Below are positions 50,701 to 60,900 of a stretch of DNA of 64,000 bases, piece by piece (position 1 is the first letter of the stretch; the number at the start of each line of letters is the position of its first letter). The stretch comes from Dillenia suffruticosa. Taxonomy: Eukaryota > Streptophyta > Magnoliopsida > Dilleniales > Dilleniaceae. The notes beneath the pieces were generated by a model. The model was given only the letters and a program-made list of their open reading frames with translations, made no database searches and had not been told where the DNA came from. The position numbers and the translations under genes were made by a program. Where the stretch lies: the NCBI GenBank assembly GCA_033439265.1, contig JAVTVX010000031.1, positions 16,474,001-16,538,000 of the forward strand, written 5' to 3'.

Positions 50701-50946
50701 CCATACCAAATCAACAAAATTCAACATTTTTCCACATTTCCCAAATAAACAATCCAAAAATTATTTCAGCTGAAAAGTGAAGTTGGAGAGAGAGTTATCC
50801 AAGAAAAACCCTAGAAAAATCAGATCAAGCTTCAGAATTCAGATAAAAAAGACAGAGGAAATCTTCTGAAGTTGAGCATTTCAAGAAGTAGAGGAAAACA
50901 AAAAGTTAGACTAAAGGATACGCAATTTATATCCACGCTTCGCCAT
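41788..50946 (-). CDS. KTN80: Katanin p80 WD40-repeat subunit B1 homologue, complete, 18 exons, 771 aa
   Basis: Exons, 5' to 3': 50922-50946, 50057-50187, 48412-48529, 47957-48183, 47757-47859, 47596-47666, 47204-47278, 46988-47131, 46714-46891, 45370-45858, 44349-44405, 44128-44264, 43451-43576, 43121-43195, 42875-42987, 42102-42218, 41941-42009, 41788-41848; frame continuous to TAA. Start MAKRGYKLQEFVAHS. Residues about 1-298 form a WD40 propeller with recurrent GH...WD signatures (VNLWAIGKP, IKLWDLEEAK, LRIWDIRKK, VKVWDLTAG, VKFWDLETFE). A long Ser/Pro-rich linker follows, then the conserved C-terminal con80 domain (about 595-771: NHDVFLSNLRSRLTKLQVVR, LPVLIGLLDSKIE). In katanin, p80 targets the p60 AAA ATPase to microtubules and helps drive severing, which shapes cortical arrays and cell form. 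Exon 2 begins after a U12-like intron. Length is close to plant orthologues; the linker splice at 46714/45858 is the least certain join. Confidence 0.95.
50188..50921 (-). other. Katanin intron 1, probable U12-type (minor spliceosome) intron
   Basis: The donor reads GTATCCTTT, a full match to the U12 5' splice-site consensus RTATCCTTT. Near the acceptor (TTACAG) the intron carries TCTCTTGAC, which contains the U12 branch core CTTRAC, with about 16 bases between the branch adenosine and the exon. Both U12 hallmarks are present; none of the other intron donors I assigned in this window has this form. Confidence 0.8.
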
Positions 50947-51290
50947 TGAAACAGTTCCCCAGTGCTCTCCTCCAAACCAGGAGATCAAAGAAGAACAAAG
51001 CTTATTCAAGAAGAAGAAGATTCAATTCTCTTACTTTGAAATTCTAAGCAAGAAAAGTAACTTTCTTGCCACACAGCATGAAAGAGAAATACAATTCAGA
51101 TGTGGAAATTTCTCAGTTCGAAGGAAAAAAAAAAAAAAAAAAAAAACCTGAAAAAGAGAGAGAAAGTAGTTTTTTCCTGTAGCGTGAAAAAACCGGAGAG
51201 ATGAGAAAGGAAAGAGAAAAACGAGAGAGAGAGAGAGAGAGAGAGAGAGGAGGGAGAGGCACTCCTGTGATGACATTCAGACCAGGATTG
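50947..51290 (-). promoter_or_regulatory. Katanin 5' leader/proximal promoter with GA and A tracts
   Basis: Upstream of the ATG lie an A run at about 51125-51146 and a GA tract at about 51221-51250 (CT on the coding strand). Confidence 0.45.
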
Positions 51291-52933
51291 ATTCAGTCCC
51301 CCACTTTTCCCCCTGCCTGGACCAGTTGTTGACTACCAAAATTACCGAAATACCCCCAACAGATTTTTCAAAATATTTTGTATATAATGTATAAGTATAA
51401 TATATATTAACAGATAAAATAAATCGAAAAAAATAATTAACAGAGTGTTATCTTATTAAAAAAAAAACTTAAACATGAATTTATAGAATATTTTATTCAT
51501 ACTTTAATATCACATATTGATTTAAAAAATATTATTTATCGGTATAAAAATTAATTATTTTTTATCTTTCTATATTTAAATAAAAAATATTATTCTTTTA
51601 TTTTCTTCTATAAAATCTAAATCTAAGTCGTAGAATATTAATTGTTTCGTGTTACATAATTTAATAATTTCTAAACTAAAAATTTAATAATCAATATTTA
51701 ATATTTAAATCTAACATATTATTGAGGTAAAAATATAATCTAAATCACTTAACTAAAATTTTTCGAATAATATTATTAAATTTTAAAATTAGTTTGTAAT
51801 AAAATTTTAGAAATACAAAAGTTATCTGATTAAGGAATTTACATTACCTTTTAAAAATAAAAGCATATTGCTGAGGTCACAGCACAAAAAATGAAATTAA
51901 AAATAGAAAATGTCAATTTTTGGAATTTTTAATTTATGGGGTTGGTATTTAAATACACAAAATTCAAGTGGGTACAGACAGATTCTACCTTCCTGCCTAT
52001 CATGTTAGTGGTCCGAAGGAGATTGTGAATAAAAAGAAAATAATTCTATTTCTCCAAGTCTACCAACCAAAACCACAATTATTTATTCGGGCTCTGGTAT
52101 ATTTATTTTATCTATGAATCATGATATTTGTGAACCGATTCAATTCGGTTCAATTCGATTCGAATCAAATTAAGTTTCGATATATATTTTCTTTATACAT
52201 AAAATTCGAATTCAAAATCTAATAGAAATCAGTATTCAACTATTAAATCAATTAGATATTGATATATATTTATAAACATATGTCACGTGATTTATTATTA
52301 TTTTAATTGTATCTTTATAGAGATATGCAAGTGGTAAAAAATTACTGTTTAGGTGTATTTTTCGAGATCGAGTGTTTGAATTTTTGTACACGTGTGTATT
52401 TTTTAAATTATAAAAACTAATCATAAGAGATGTTGATTTGCGACGCAGCATGTTATTATCATTGACTTAAATTATTCTTATTGACTTAAATTAGGTTAGT
52501 TTACTAGCTCACGTATAAATTTAATTATGTGTCATATGGAAAACAAGGTACATTTGATGTTGTGCTTAGCCACTAAAGAGGGTAATAGGACATTATTAGG
52601 AAATAGATTATTTCCTTTTGTTTCTGGCTTTTTTTTTTTTTTTTTTTAGCAAAGAGAACAAAGTGTAAATAATAAGAGAGCAAAGAGGCTATAAAACAGC
52701 TCTCCAAAAGATCAAAAATCAATTTCATTTATATAAGATTTCGAATTTAAATTTTAGGAAAAAAAAATAGATGTTAAGAAAATCAACTCTTTAATTAAAC
52801 GTTATACTATTTAAATTAGATTAATCAGATTTTTTAATATTAGAGTTTTAAATTAAAGAGTGGTGTGAGAGAAAAGCACTCATCTGCTGTAGTGGTTTGA
52901 CGAGAGAGAGAGGGAGGGAGAGAGAGATATCTA

Positions 52934-53108
52934 TACCAACAATCGGTGGTGTAGATGATTGGGGACATCTTCGTCCCTTGATCATACGGGGTTCGATTCT
53001 CCATGGACACAGAGAATCCTTTGTTGAGAGATTCGTCCCCACATAATGGGTCCTATAACCGGTCGGTTCAGATTAATTGGGGTGAAGTCTTGGATATTGA
53101 ACGGTAAT
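52934..53108 (+). mobile_element. tRNA-derived SINE copy (family 1), best box B
   Basis: It contains GGTTCGATTC (52990-52999), an excellent pol III box B, within GGGGTTCGATTCTCC, followed by GGACACAGAGA, TTGAGAGATTCGTCCCC, CAGATTAATTGGGGTGAA and TTGGATATT. Those words recur in order in the copies at 41123-41290, 54761-54970 and 58357-58540. A tRNA-derived SINE and not a tRNA gene. Confidence 0.7.
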
Positions 53109-54111
53109 CTAACCAAGAAAACGAATAAAAAGATAGAGAAAAATCTATACGTGAGTCATAGATTTTTCTGGCAAAGGAAATTTCTTTTAATTCCAAACTT
53201 GATGATAAGCAAATATAATTATATTCATCAAGCACGTGATTGATCATCGATTTTTCATTCTAAATTTGAATCATTTTCAAAATCAAAAAATATAAAGATA
53301 ATGATTTAGTTTATTTAAACAAATAGAATTATCTTTTTCTTTCCGAATGAACCTTTCTCTAAAATGAATTACTTTTGATACGATGATCCCCTCCAAAGTG
53401 ACTTAAGTTGACATCCAAATAATTTCTTTTTAATAAACTATCGATATTTAATAATTATTTTAATCAAACTAAATTCAATCTAAACCAATTTGAATCCTTA
53501 AGAAAAAAAAAAACTCTTTTTGTAATTAAATTTTTCATATATAAAATTTAAATTTAAAATCTTATTTAAAAAGATATCATTATCTAATCCCATCGAAAAT
53601 GACCGTACATCCAAATAAATATGAATGAGAGATATTATGATTTTGAAGAGATAACTGTTTGAGCTACAAAGTTTGGTAGCCATTAAAAGACCCAACAAGA
53701 GCAAATGGATGGTAGCCTTTCAAAGACCCGAAAATAGCAGATGGCTTCTGCTATTGACATGACTCAATTTGTTGCAGAGTAAGAATAAGCTCAGCCATCT
53801 AACCATAATAGACCTACACTAGTACAATCGAACCCACATTCGAGTGCACCTAATACCCCACGACCAAATTCATGTTTGCCCCACCAAAACAATCAAAAAT
53901 GCAGTTGTTCTCAATTTGATCTCCATCCTAGGTGACTTAGTTTGTGAAATACTATGATTGTACCGCAAGAACATCTTCATTTGCTTAACAAGTGGTACAA
54001 GATCTAACGAAATTGAAATTGAAATTGAAATCCCTAATCTGAAGTTGAGATAAAATTGCTTGTAGCATCTCAGCACATGATCTGTACCTAAACATATGTT
54101 AAAGGTATTAT

Positions 54112-54136
54112 TTATATATATATATATATATATATA
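54112..54136. repeat. (TA)n microsatellite
   Basis: About twelve TA units, directly next to a SINE-like piece (54136-54212). Confidence 0.85.
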
Positions 54137-54212
54137 AAGAGACTCAAACTCGAAATCTCTAAGAAAAGAGGAGGGGGTGGTACCAGTTAAATCATAACTC
54201 ATTAGCACGTTA
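54136..54212 (-). mobile_element. tRNA-derived SINE fragment (family 2)
   Basis: The minus strand reads TGATTTAACTGGTACC, then a C-rich spacer, then GAGTTTGAGTCTC, giving box-A-like and box-B-like words in SINE order. Confidence 0.4.
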
Positions 54213-54556
54213 AAGGTATTCTTGTCATCTATATTAGGTATTTAAGTTAGGAGCATTTCATGGTATGAGTATTCTGATGGACTGAGTATAAATATGTAAT
54301 TGAAGTTATAATAAATATTGGATTCTAAGATTTCACCATACTATTCATTACAAAATTTGAATATATTCTTGGCAAAAGGAATTTTTTTTTTTTTAGTGTA
54401 ATCATGCAAATTTATGTATCCTACTATCAATTGGTAGAAAGGGCCGGTGGGGGGAAAAACAAAATGAGAGTCCCACATGAAGTGATGAACAAATGGGCCA
54501 TATGACCTCCAATTGACATGGGCAATTAACCAGTAAGAGTACCAAACTCAGATTCT

Positions 54557-54560
<4 letters not shown>

Positions 54561-54612
<52 letters not shown>

Positions 54613-54613
54613 C
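54561..54613. repeat. (CT)n microsatellite, interrupted once
   Basis: About 25 CT units with one TTT interruption. Confidence 0.9.
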
Positions 54614-54760
54614 CCTCACATGCTAGAGGAGTACTTCAGGATTTGTAGAAGTTAATATAGTCCAGGATAAAATTGGCAAAACATGGATTCTCAAATGGGA
54701 ACAGAAGTCAAACATCATGTCGGCAACATTTTTTTTTATCACAAAGTGAAATTTCATGGA

Positions 54761-54970
54761 GCGTGGGGTTGGCTCAACCGGATGTGAATTTGAATACTCT
54801 TAATTATGATCGAGATTCGACTCCCGCTGAAAATATTAGACTCTCATGCGTATGGAGCGTTTTTTATTGAGAGACCCGCCCTCCAAAAGGAGCACTACAA
54901 CAGTCGGTATAGATTAGTCAAGATAAAACCTCGAATATCAGACGGCATCCGATACATGTTACCAAAAAAA
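54761..54970 (+). mobile_element. tRNA-derived SINE copy (family 1)
   Basis: Box-B-like GATTCGACTCC at 54814-54824; then TTGAGAGACCCGCCC, AGATTAGTCAAGATAAAACC and TCGAATATCAGA, the family-1 3' words, ending in an A-rich tail. Confidence 0.65.
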
Positions 54971-55709
54971 TAAGTGAAAATTCTCATGCAGTCTCAAAGC
55001 CGATTCCTATACGTACCAAAATTTGGATGTTTGTCCATCACTTGGGTGTTCAAAAGCCTTATGAAGAGCCCACCATGGCATCATTAGCTTCCATCCAATT
55101 CAAGCATTTTTCTTACCCTTCAAATATCGTGTGTTTTTTTTTTTTTTTTGAGTCTCGAGCAAGCAATATGTCATTATAAATTTGTGTCTAAATAGTTTCT
55201 CATGATAACCAAATATAAAGACAGAAACAATGATGAAAACAATGGAAGATGAATCGTTACTTTGTAAAGACTCAATACCGTTGATATTATTTAATTAAAA
55301 ATTTTCTTAATTTTTATAGATTACGAGGTTCGTTAATAACAATCCCACGATCATCATCTTATCTGTTCATATATAGAAAACATATAAAATCTCTATTTAA
55401 CCAGAACTTTAAATTTGTATACCCGTGCGTGAGAGAGAGAGACAACAATTGATTTAGTACATGGTTACCTCTTCCGCCTCACCTTAATAATTTGTGCAAA
55501 TTAAGATTTTCTTTTTTGTACTTGAACTTCGTTTAGTTGCTTGGTTCAACCGTCTCAATCACACAAATCTTTCTCATCCCTGGGATTTAATTATTATCCT
55601 TAGTATTGGTGTTAATGCTGTGTTTATGTCACTTATGACATATTTTATTCATTATTATCTAATTGAAATTATGGAGTAAATGACTATTGTGGGAAATTTT
55701 TTTTTTGAT

Positions 55710-55719
55710 CCCCTAGATT
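55710..55719 (+). other. Target-site duplication, left copy (CCCCTAGATT)
   Basis: Perfect 10-base match to 56657-56666, immediately outside the left terminal inverted repeat. Confidence 0.85.
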
Positions 55720-56656
55720 GAGATATGTACCAAAATAACCCAGAAAAAAAATTTTTTAAAACAACTCCAACCGAAAAAAATTTTCCCAAATAACCCGAAT
55801 TTATCAGGAGTTGGAGACGCGACACACTGTGTCGCGTCTTCAACCCGCGATAAACTCCCAAGAGAGAGAGAGAGAGAGGAGTTTGCGGGAGAGGGAGAGA
55901 GAGGAGAGCGGCGAGGGGCGGAGGGAGAGGGAGGAGCACGGCGGGGGGAAGGAGAGAGAGGGGAGAATCGCGGGGGGCGGCGGGGGAAGGAGAGAGAGAG
56001 GGGAGGGGCACAGCGGGGTGTGGAGGGGGGAGGGAGGGAGGGAGGGAGAGAGGGAGGGCCCCGGGGGGAGGAGAGAGACACAGCGGGGGCGGAGGGGGGA
56101 GGGAGAGAGAGGGAGGGAGGGAGGGCCACGGGGGGTAGAGGGGGAAGGAGAGAAACACAGCGGGGGTAGGGAGAGAGGGAGAGAGGGAGGGCCGCCGGGG
56201 GGGGGGGAGGGGCGGAGGGGGGAAGGGCGGAGGGGGGAGGAGAGAGATACAACGGCTCTCCTCCCCCCTCTGCCCCCTCCCCCCGCGGCCCTCCCTCCCT
56301 CTCTCCCCCCTCCGCACCCCCGCAATCCTCCGCCCCTGGGGCTCTCCCTCTCTCTCTCTCTCCCCCCTCCACACCCCGCCGCTCCCCTCCCCTCTCTCTC
56401 GCCTTCCCCCCTCCGCCACCCACCGCCCGCCGCGGTCCTCCCCTCTCTCTCCTTCCCCCCGCCCCCCACCGCCCCCTGCGGAGCTCCTCCCTCCCCCTGC
56501 GGACTCCTCTCGAGAGAGAGAGTTTATCACGGGTTGAAAACGCGACACAGTGTATTGCGTCTCCAAATCCCGACAAATTCGGATTATTTAAGGAAATTTT
56601 TTTCGGTTAGGGTTGTTTTAAAAAAAAAAATTCTGGGTTATTTTGATACATGTCTC
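55720..56656. mobile_element. Non-autonomous Mutator-like foldback element with GC-rich core, 937 bp
   Basis: The left end GAGATATGTACCAAAATAAC and the reverse complement of the right end (GAGACATGTATCAAAATAAC) are inverted repeats, flanked by a perfect 10-base target duplication, CCCCTAGATT (55710-55719 and 56657-56666). The outer ~140 bases of each arm resemble those of the element at 23798-25839, including GGAAAAAAATTT-type runs, AAATAACCCG and a GTCGCG/CGCGAC palindrome near GGTTGAA. The core is wholly different: 55860-56250 is almost pure G/A and 56255-56515 almost pure C/T, so the two halves fold on each other. Four long open frames (209-342 codons) across it are low-complexity Gly/Arg/Glu or Pro/Ser/Leu and not genes. 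Confidence 0.85.
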
Positions 56657-56666
56657 CCCCTAGATT
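56657..56666 (+). other. Target-site duplication, right copy (CCCCTAGATT)
   Basis: Perfect 10-base partner of 55710-55719, immediately outside the right terminal inverted repeat. Confidence 0.85.
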
Positions 56667-57938
56667 TGGTGCACCGCCATACCGCCATACTGCCGAATAT
56701 CCGAAGCATTACTCTAACTAATCTCAACCGAACTGTTGTCCGGTCCCAAATGAAAGGAAACTTTCCCAACGTCGTTTTTGTCACTATTAAGACTCAAACC
56801 CCGATTCTTAATATATGGTGCCAGTACCCTTCCTACTAGACAAACGATTTTTTTTTAAATCTAATATTCGAACTTTTATGGGAACATATATTTTTACGAC
56901 TCCTGCATAACCCAAAAAAAAAAAAATTTCGAAGAAACATTACTACCTTAATAAATAGATTTATCCTTCCAATTTCTAATTATCTTAAACAGACAAATAG
57001 ATTTATCCATAGATAGGGTACTGAAAGTTATTCCCTAAAAAAAGTTATTAGAATAGAAAAAAATAATTTATTTAACTTTTAACTAAATATTATTATGGAT
57101 AACTAATGAATGGCTTTCATATACACTACCCTTTTTGATTTTAAATTTCTATTTTTACTCATATAAAACGAAATTAAGTATAAAATTATTAGCAAATTGT
57201 TATAATTTATTATTTGGATATTTTTTTTCTATTTTACCCATCTAACAAAAAATAATCCAAAAGCTAAAAAAAAAACAAAAAAAAAAACAAAAGCTACTTT
57301 TAATTCTTCAAAAACTACTTTCAAGCTTTTTTATTATTTTACCCATTTTACATTAATAAAAATAAATACCAAACTTTCCATTTCTCCATCTTTCTAGCTT
57401 TTGAATTTGTTTAAATTATTATAATAGTATGTATTTAAATTAATGTTTAATCTTTTTTTTAGGTAGTTAAAAATAAATTGTTTTTTCTTATAAAACTACA
57501 GATAAACATCTGTAGTTGAATTAATTATTTTTAAAGAATTTATAAATTTTATACTTCCGTATATAACAATAACATGAAAAAAAATATATTTTAAAAAATA
57601 AAATAAATTTAACTGGCTTGTCATGTTTAGACATTTTATACATGAATAACAATTACTGTGAGTTAAATAATAAAACACTAATATTATTTAACAATCGCCA
57701 TTAGTATCAGCCATTGGCAGTCAGTCATCAACTGTCAACCGAATTTCATCAACCAAGCCAACCAGGACCTTAGGGGGAACATAAAATGAAAAAAAATAAT
57801 AATTATAAAAGAATTATTAAGTGATTAACTGATTAAACTCTCTCACTTTATGCACTTTATAAGACTAGTTGTTAACCTTAGAGGCCCGTGCCAAGCATCT
57901 GAAGAGCTACTCACTTAACTGGTTCGGGTTATTCCCGT

Positions 57939-60900
57939 TCAGTTCCCCCTCTGAATCATGTTGAAGAGTCTCTGCACTATTTCAGACATTGGTGGCCTGA
58001 ACTCCGGCTCCGGCTGCAAAGGGTATTCAATATCAGCACCCACATAGAAAAATAAGAATCAGGTAACGGGTAGAGCTAATCATGGGCTGGACCATTAACC
58101 TATGGATGTAGCAGTCGAGCATTAAATTTTCTTAACTAAAATCTCAAATTCAAATTTTAGAAATGAAAAGATAGATATTGAGAGAACCAACACCTTAATG
58201 GACCCCATAGTACCCGGCCCGATTAGTCGGGTGAAGCACCCGGATATTAGTTGATGGTAAATATCCACTTACACACAAAAAGAAAGAGCTAATCATGGTT
58301 TAATGGGCTTTCTTGCAATTGCTCAAACGCGCAAATCTAATTGCACCTAGCCCACACCAAAAGTCAGTCGGCACAGTGGGAAAAACTGTCCCTTGACCAA
58401 GTGCTCGAATTCGAACCTCCTTGGGAACGTAAAAGGCTATTTTGGGAGACCTCCCCCTCTACAGGAAACCCGACAATCAAATCGACTCAGATTAGTCGGA
58501 ACGAAACTCCAGATACTGGGGGTTCAGGGACAAAAAAAAATTGTGCCTAGCCCACCTCTTACTTTTGATATAATAGGGGCAATCCGGCCCACAAGATTGG
58601 GCTTGGACAAAACTCAATTTGTCATGGATTCACATGATGGACTCAAGTACAATAGGAGAACTCGATCCAAAATATCAACCTGTTAGGTGAAAGAACCTAT
58701 TGGAGTTGAGGACTATTCTATAATTTCTTGTGAATCCAATGTGAGATTCGTAACATTAATTTTCTTAAGCCCAATTAAAACCCAATCTCAACCCAAGCGG
58801 GCCAACCCAAGGAATGGGGTGTTTCTATCTTCTTACACCACAAACAGAACAGTAATATCTAAAGCAAAATTTTGGAGAAATAAATAAGAATACTCACTTG
58901 AAGACATAGTGAGAGGATATCGACAAATCTTGACAGAGATTTTGAGGTATATGAACCGTTGAGTGAAGGATCAACCATCCTTGAGAGTGCTTCAATATCA
59001 TGAAGCTGAGGAACTGCCCATCGGACCAGATACTGCTCCCCTCGAAGCCGTGACCTATCCATCATTACACCCAAAATGCCTAACATTTAACACCAAAAAT
59101 ACAAAGCAATTGACAAAGATAATGTAGCCTCTTCAAATAGATAACCAACCTGTCATAGGATTTTCGCCCCGTAAGAAGTTCTAACATTACAACGCCAAAG
59201 CTGTATACATCACTCTTGCATGAATAACTTCCCATCTCAATTTCGGGTGCAGCATAACCATAGGCAGAGGTATGTCCTGACAACTGCTAACAAATCCACT
59301 GTAAGCAGTTTGTAAAAAACTACTAAAAAGAAGTCAATAGAGTTGCACTATTTGAAAGATCTTACCATTTAAGAGCCTAATCTCCTACCATCATAATGGT
59401 AGCTTAGTCTTACAATGTAGCCCATAGAAATATTTACAGTAATCAGATTAACAGTGAAAATCTACTTAACAAATACGTGCAAGCTCTTAAAAGGTCGGAA
59501 ATTTAGGATTTAAATTATCAAATATCAATAGTTGCCAAAAGCATGCTTAAAATTGCAATCTGAACTGAGAGAAAAACCACCAAAAAGATGAATGGCAAGG
59601 GCTTATCATAAAGGACTCAACAATAAGGTGTACAAGCAAGAAGATACTCTCACTGAGCAATCCACATTTTAAAAACGGAAATAGATCACTATAAGAAGGA
59701 CAAATGAAGAAAATCAATCACAAAACATGGATAAGACATTTATGTCAAGCATGATATTCAATAAGAATTTGACGGTTAGTTCACAACGTCTCGGCAATTA
59801 GAACATGTGCTAGTCAACAATGTGCTTATGCTAAAAGAACTGCATAGGAAATCACTAAGGTTACTAATCACTAGTTGAATATAAGCTTCAGAAACTAACA
59901 AACTAGCAAAAGTACACCTGTTCAATCCTCATATAAATGAACACAAGATCTATTAGTTGCCTGCCTCTCCATCATTGCATAAATACCCCCCCTCCCAATC
60001 CCTCAATACTTCAAAATGTACTGTGGTATTGGTTCACCTTGTAAAGTTTTATCACCTCTAATCTGATGAGACTCAAGCCACCAAAATTACACTAACCCAG
60101 AATTATTTGATCAGTCAGGCGCAAAAACCACATTGCATGATGTGATTCTGAAAAGAATTCTCAAAGAATAACATTAACTGAATTGGATAAAGAATATGAT
60201 ATTCTAGATTACCTGGCTAATTGGGCCAGACGGTATTAAAGGGGCAAGACCACAGTCCGAAACAAATACTCCCAGCTTGTCATCAAGGAGAATATTGGCA
60301 GACTTAAAATTCTTGTGGACAATGGGTTGTTGGCAGACCTCATGCAGATACCTTCACCATGAAAAACAAATTTTACTGCTGAAATTGTTAAGATGAACCA
60401 TGCAATAGTTTCCCTACTAGCATAAACAAGAAACCCAAATCTAAGGTTGTTGAGAGTTTTCATTCAATAGCCAGTATTTCCCAAGGTGGTACTTTTTGGA
60501 AGAAAAACATTTTCAGATCTAATGATTTGTTAGTAACACTTACTCCAGCGCTCTTGCAGCTCCAAGTGCCATATGGATGCGTACATCCCATGAAAGTTTA
60601 TTATGGATCTCATCATCAAAATGCAGTGCATCATAAAGCGTCCCATTTCTGTAGTACTCATACACAAGGAGTCGTTGTCCATGTTCACAACAGTGACCCT
60701 TAAGCTCAACAACATTGGCATGTTGAAGTTTCGAGATGCCAGCAACTAGCTCTAGAAATTCTTCATCACTCTGGAATCTGGAAGCAGACATGCCTAATTT
60801 TTTGACAGCCAGTAACTGCAAATATTCCCAAAAAAATGGAAATTGAAAATCAGGATATGACCAACAATTTTACTTAGGAAAATGATGCGATTTCCAATTA

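Larger units (their letters stand above)
51291..57938. other. Intergenic spacer between katanin and SRF genes
   Basis: No supported gene. It contains SINE copies (52934-53108, 54761-54970), a family-2 SINE piece at about 54136-54212, microsatellites at 54112-54136 (TA) and 54561-54613 (CT), the GC-rich foldback element at 55720-56656, and AT-rich debris at 56850-57700. The last ~200 bases are likely SRF 3'UTR. Confidence 0.55.

Noticed and set aside
52990..52999. A tRNA gene suggested by the box B match GGTTCGATTC
   Set aside because: No cloverleaf or acceptor stem can be formed and the segment recurs at several loci, so it is a SINE.
55655..56839. Four overlapping long open frames (209, 287, 303 and 342 codons) on both strands
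   Set aside because: They run through the purine-rich/pyrimidine-rich core of the foldback element; composition is low-complexity Gly/Arg/Glu or Pro/Ser/Leu and no domain is present.
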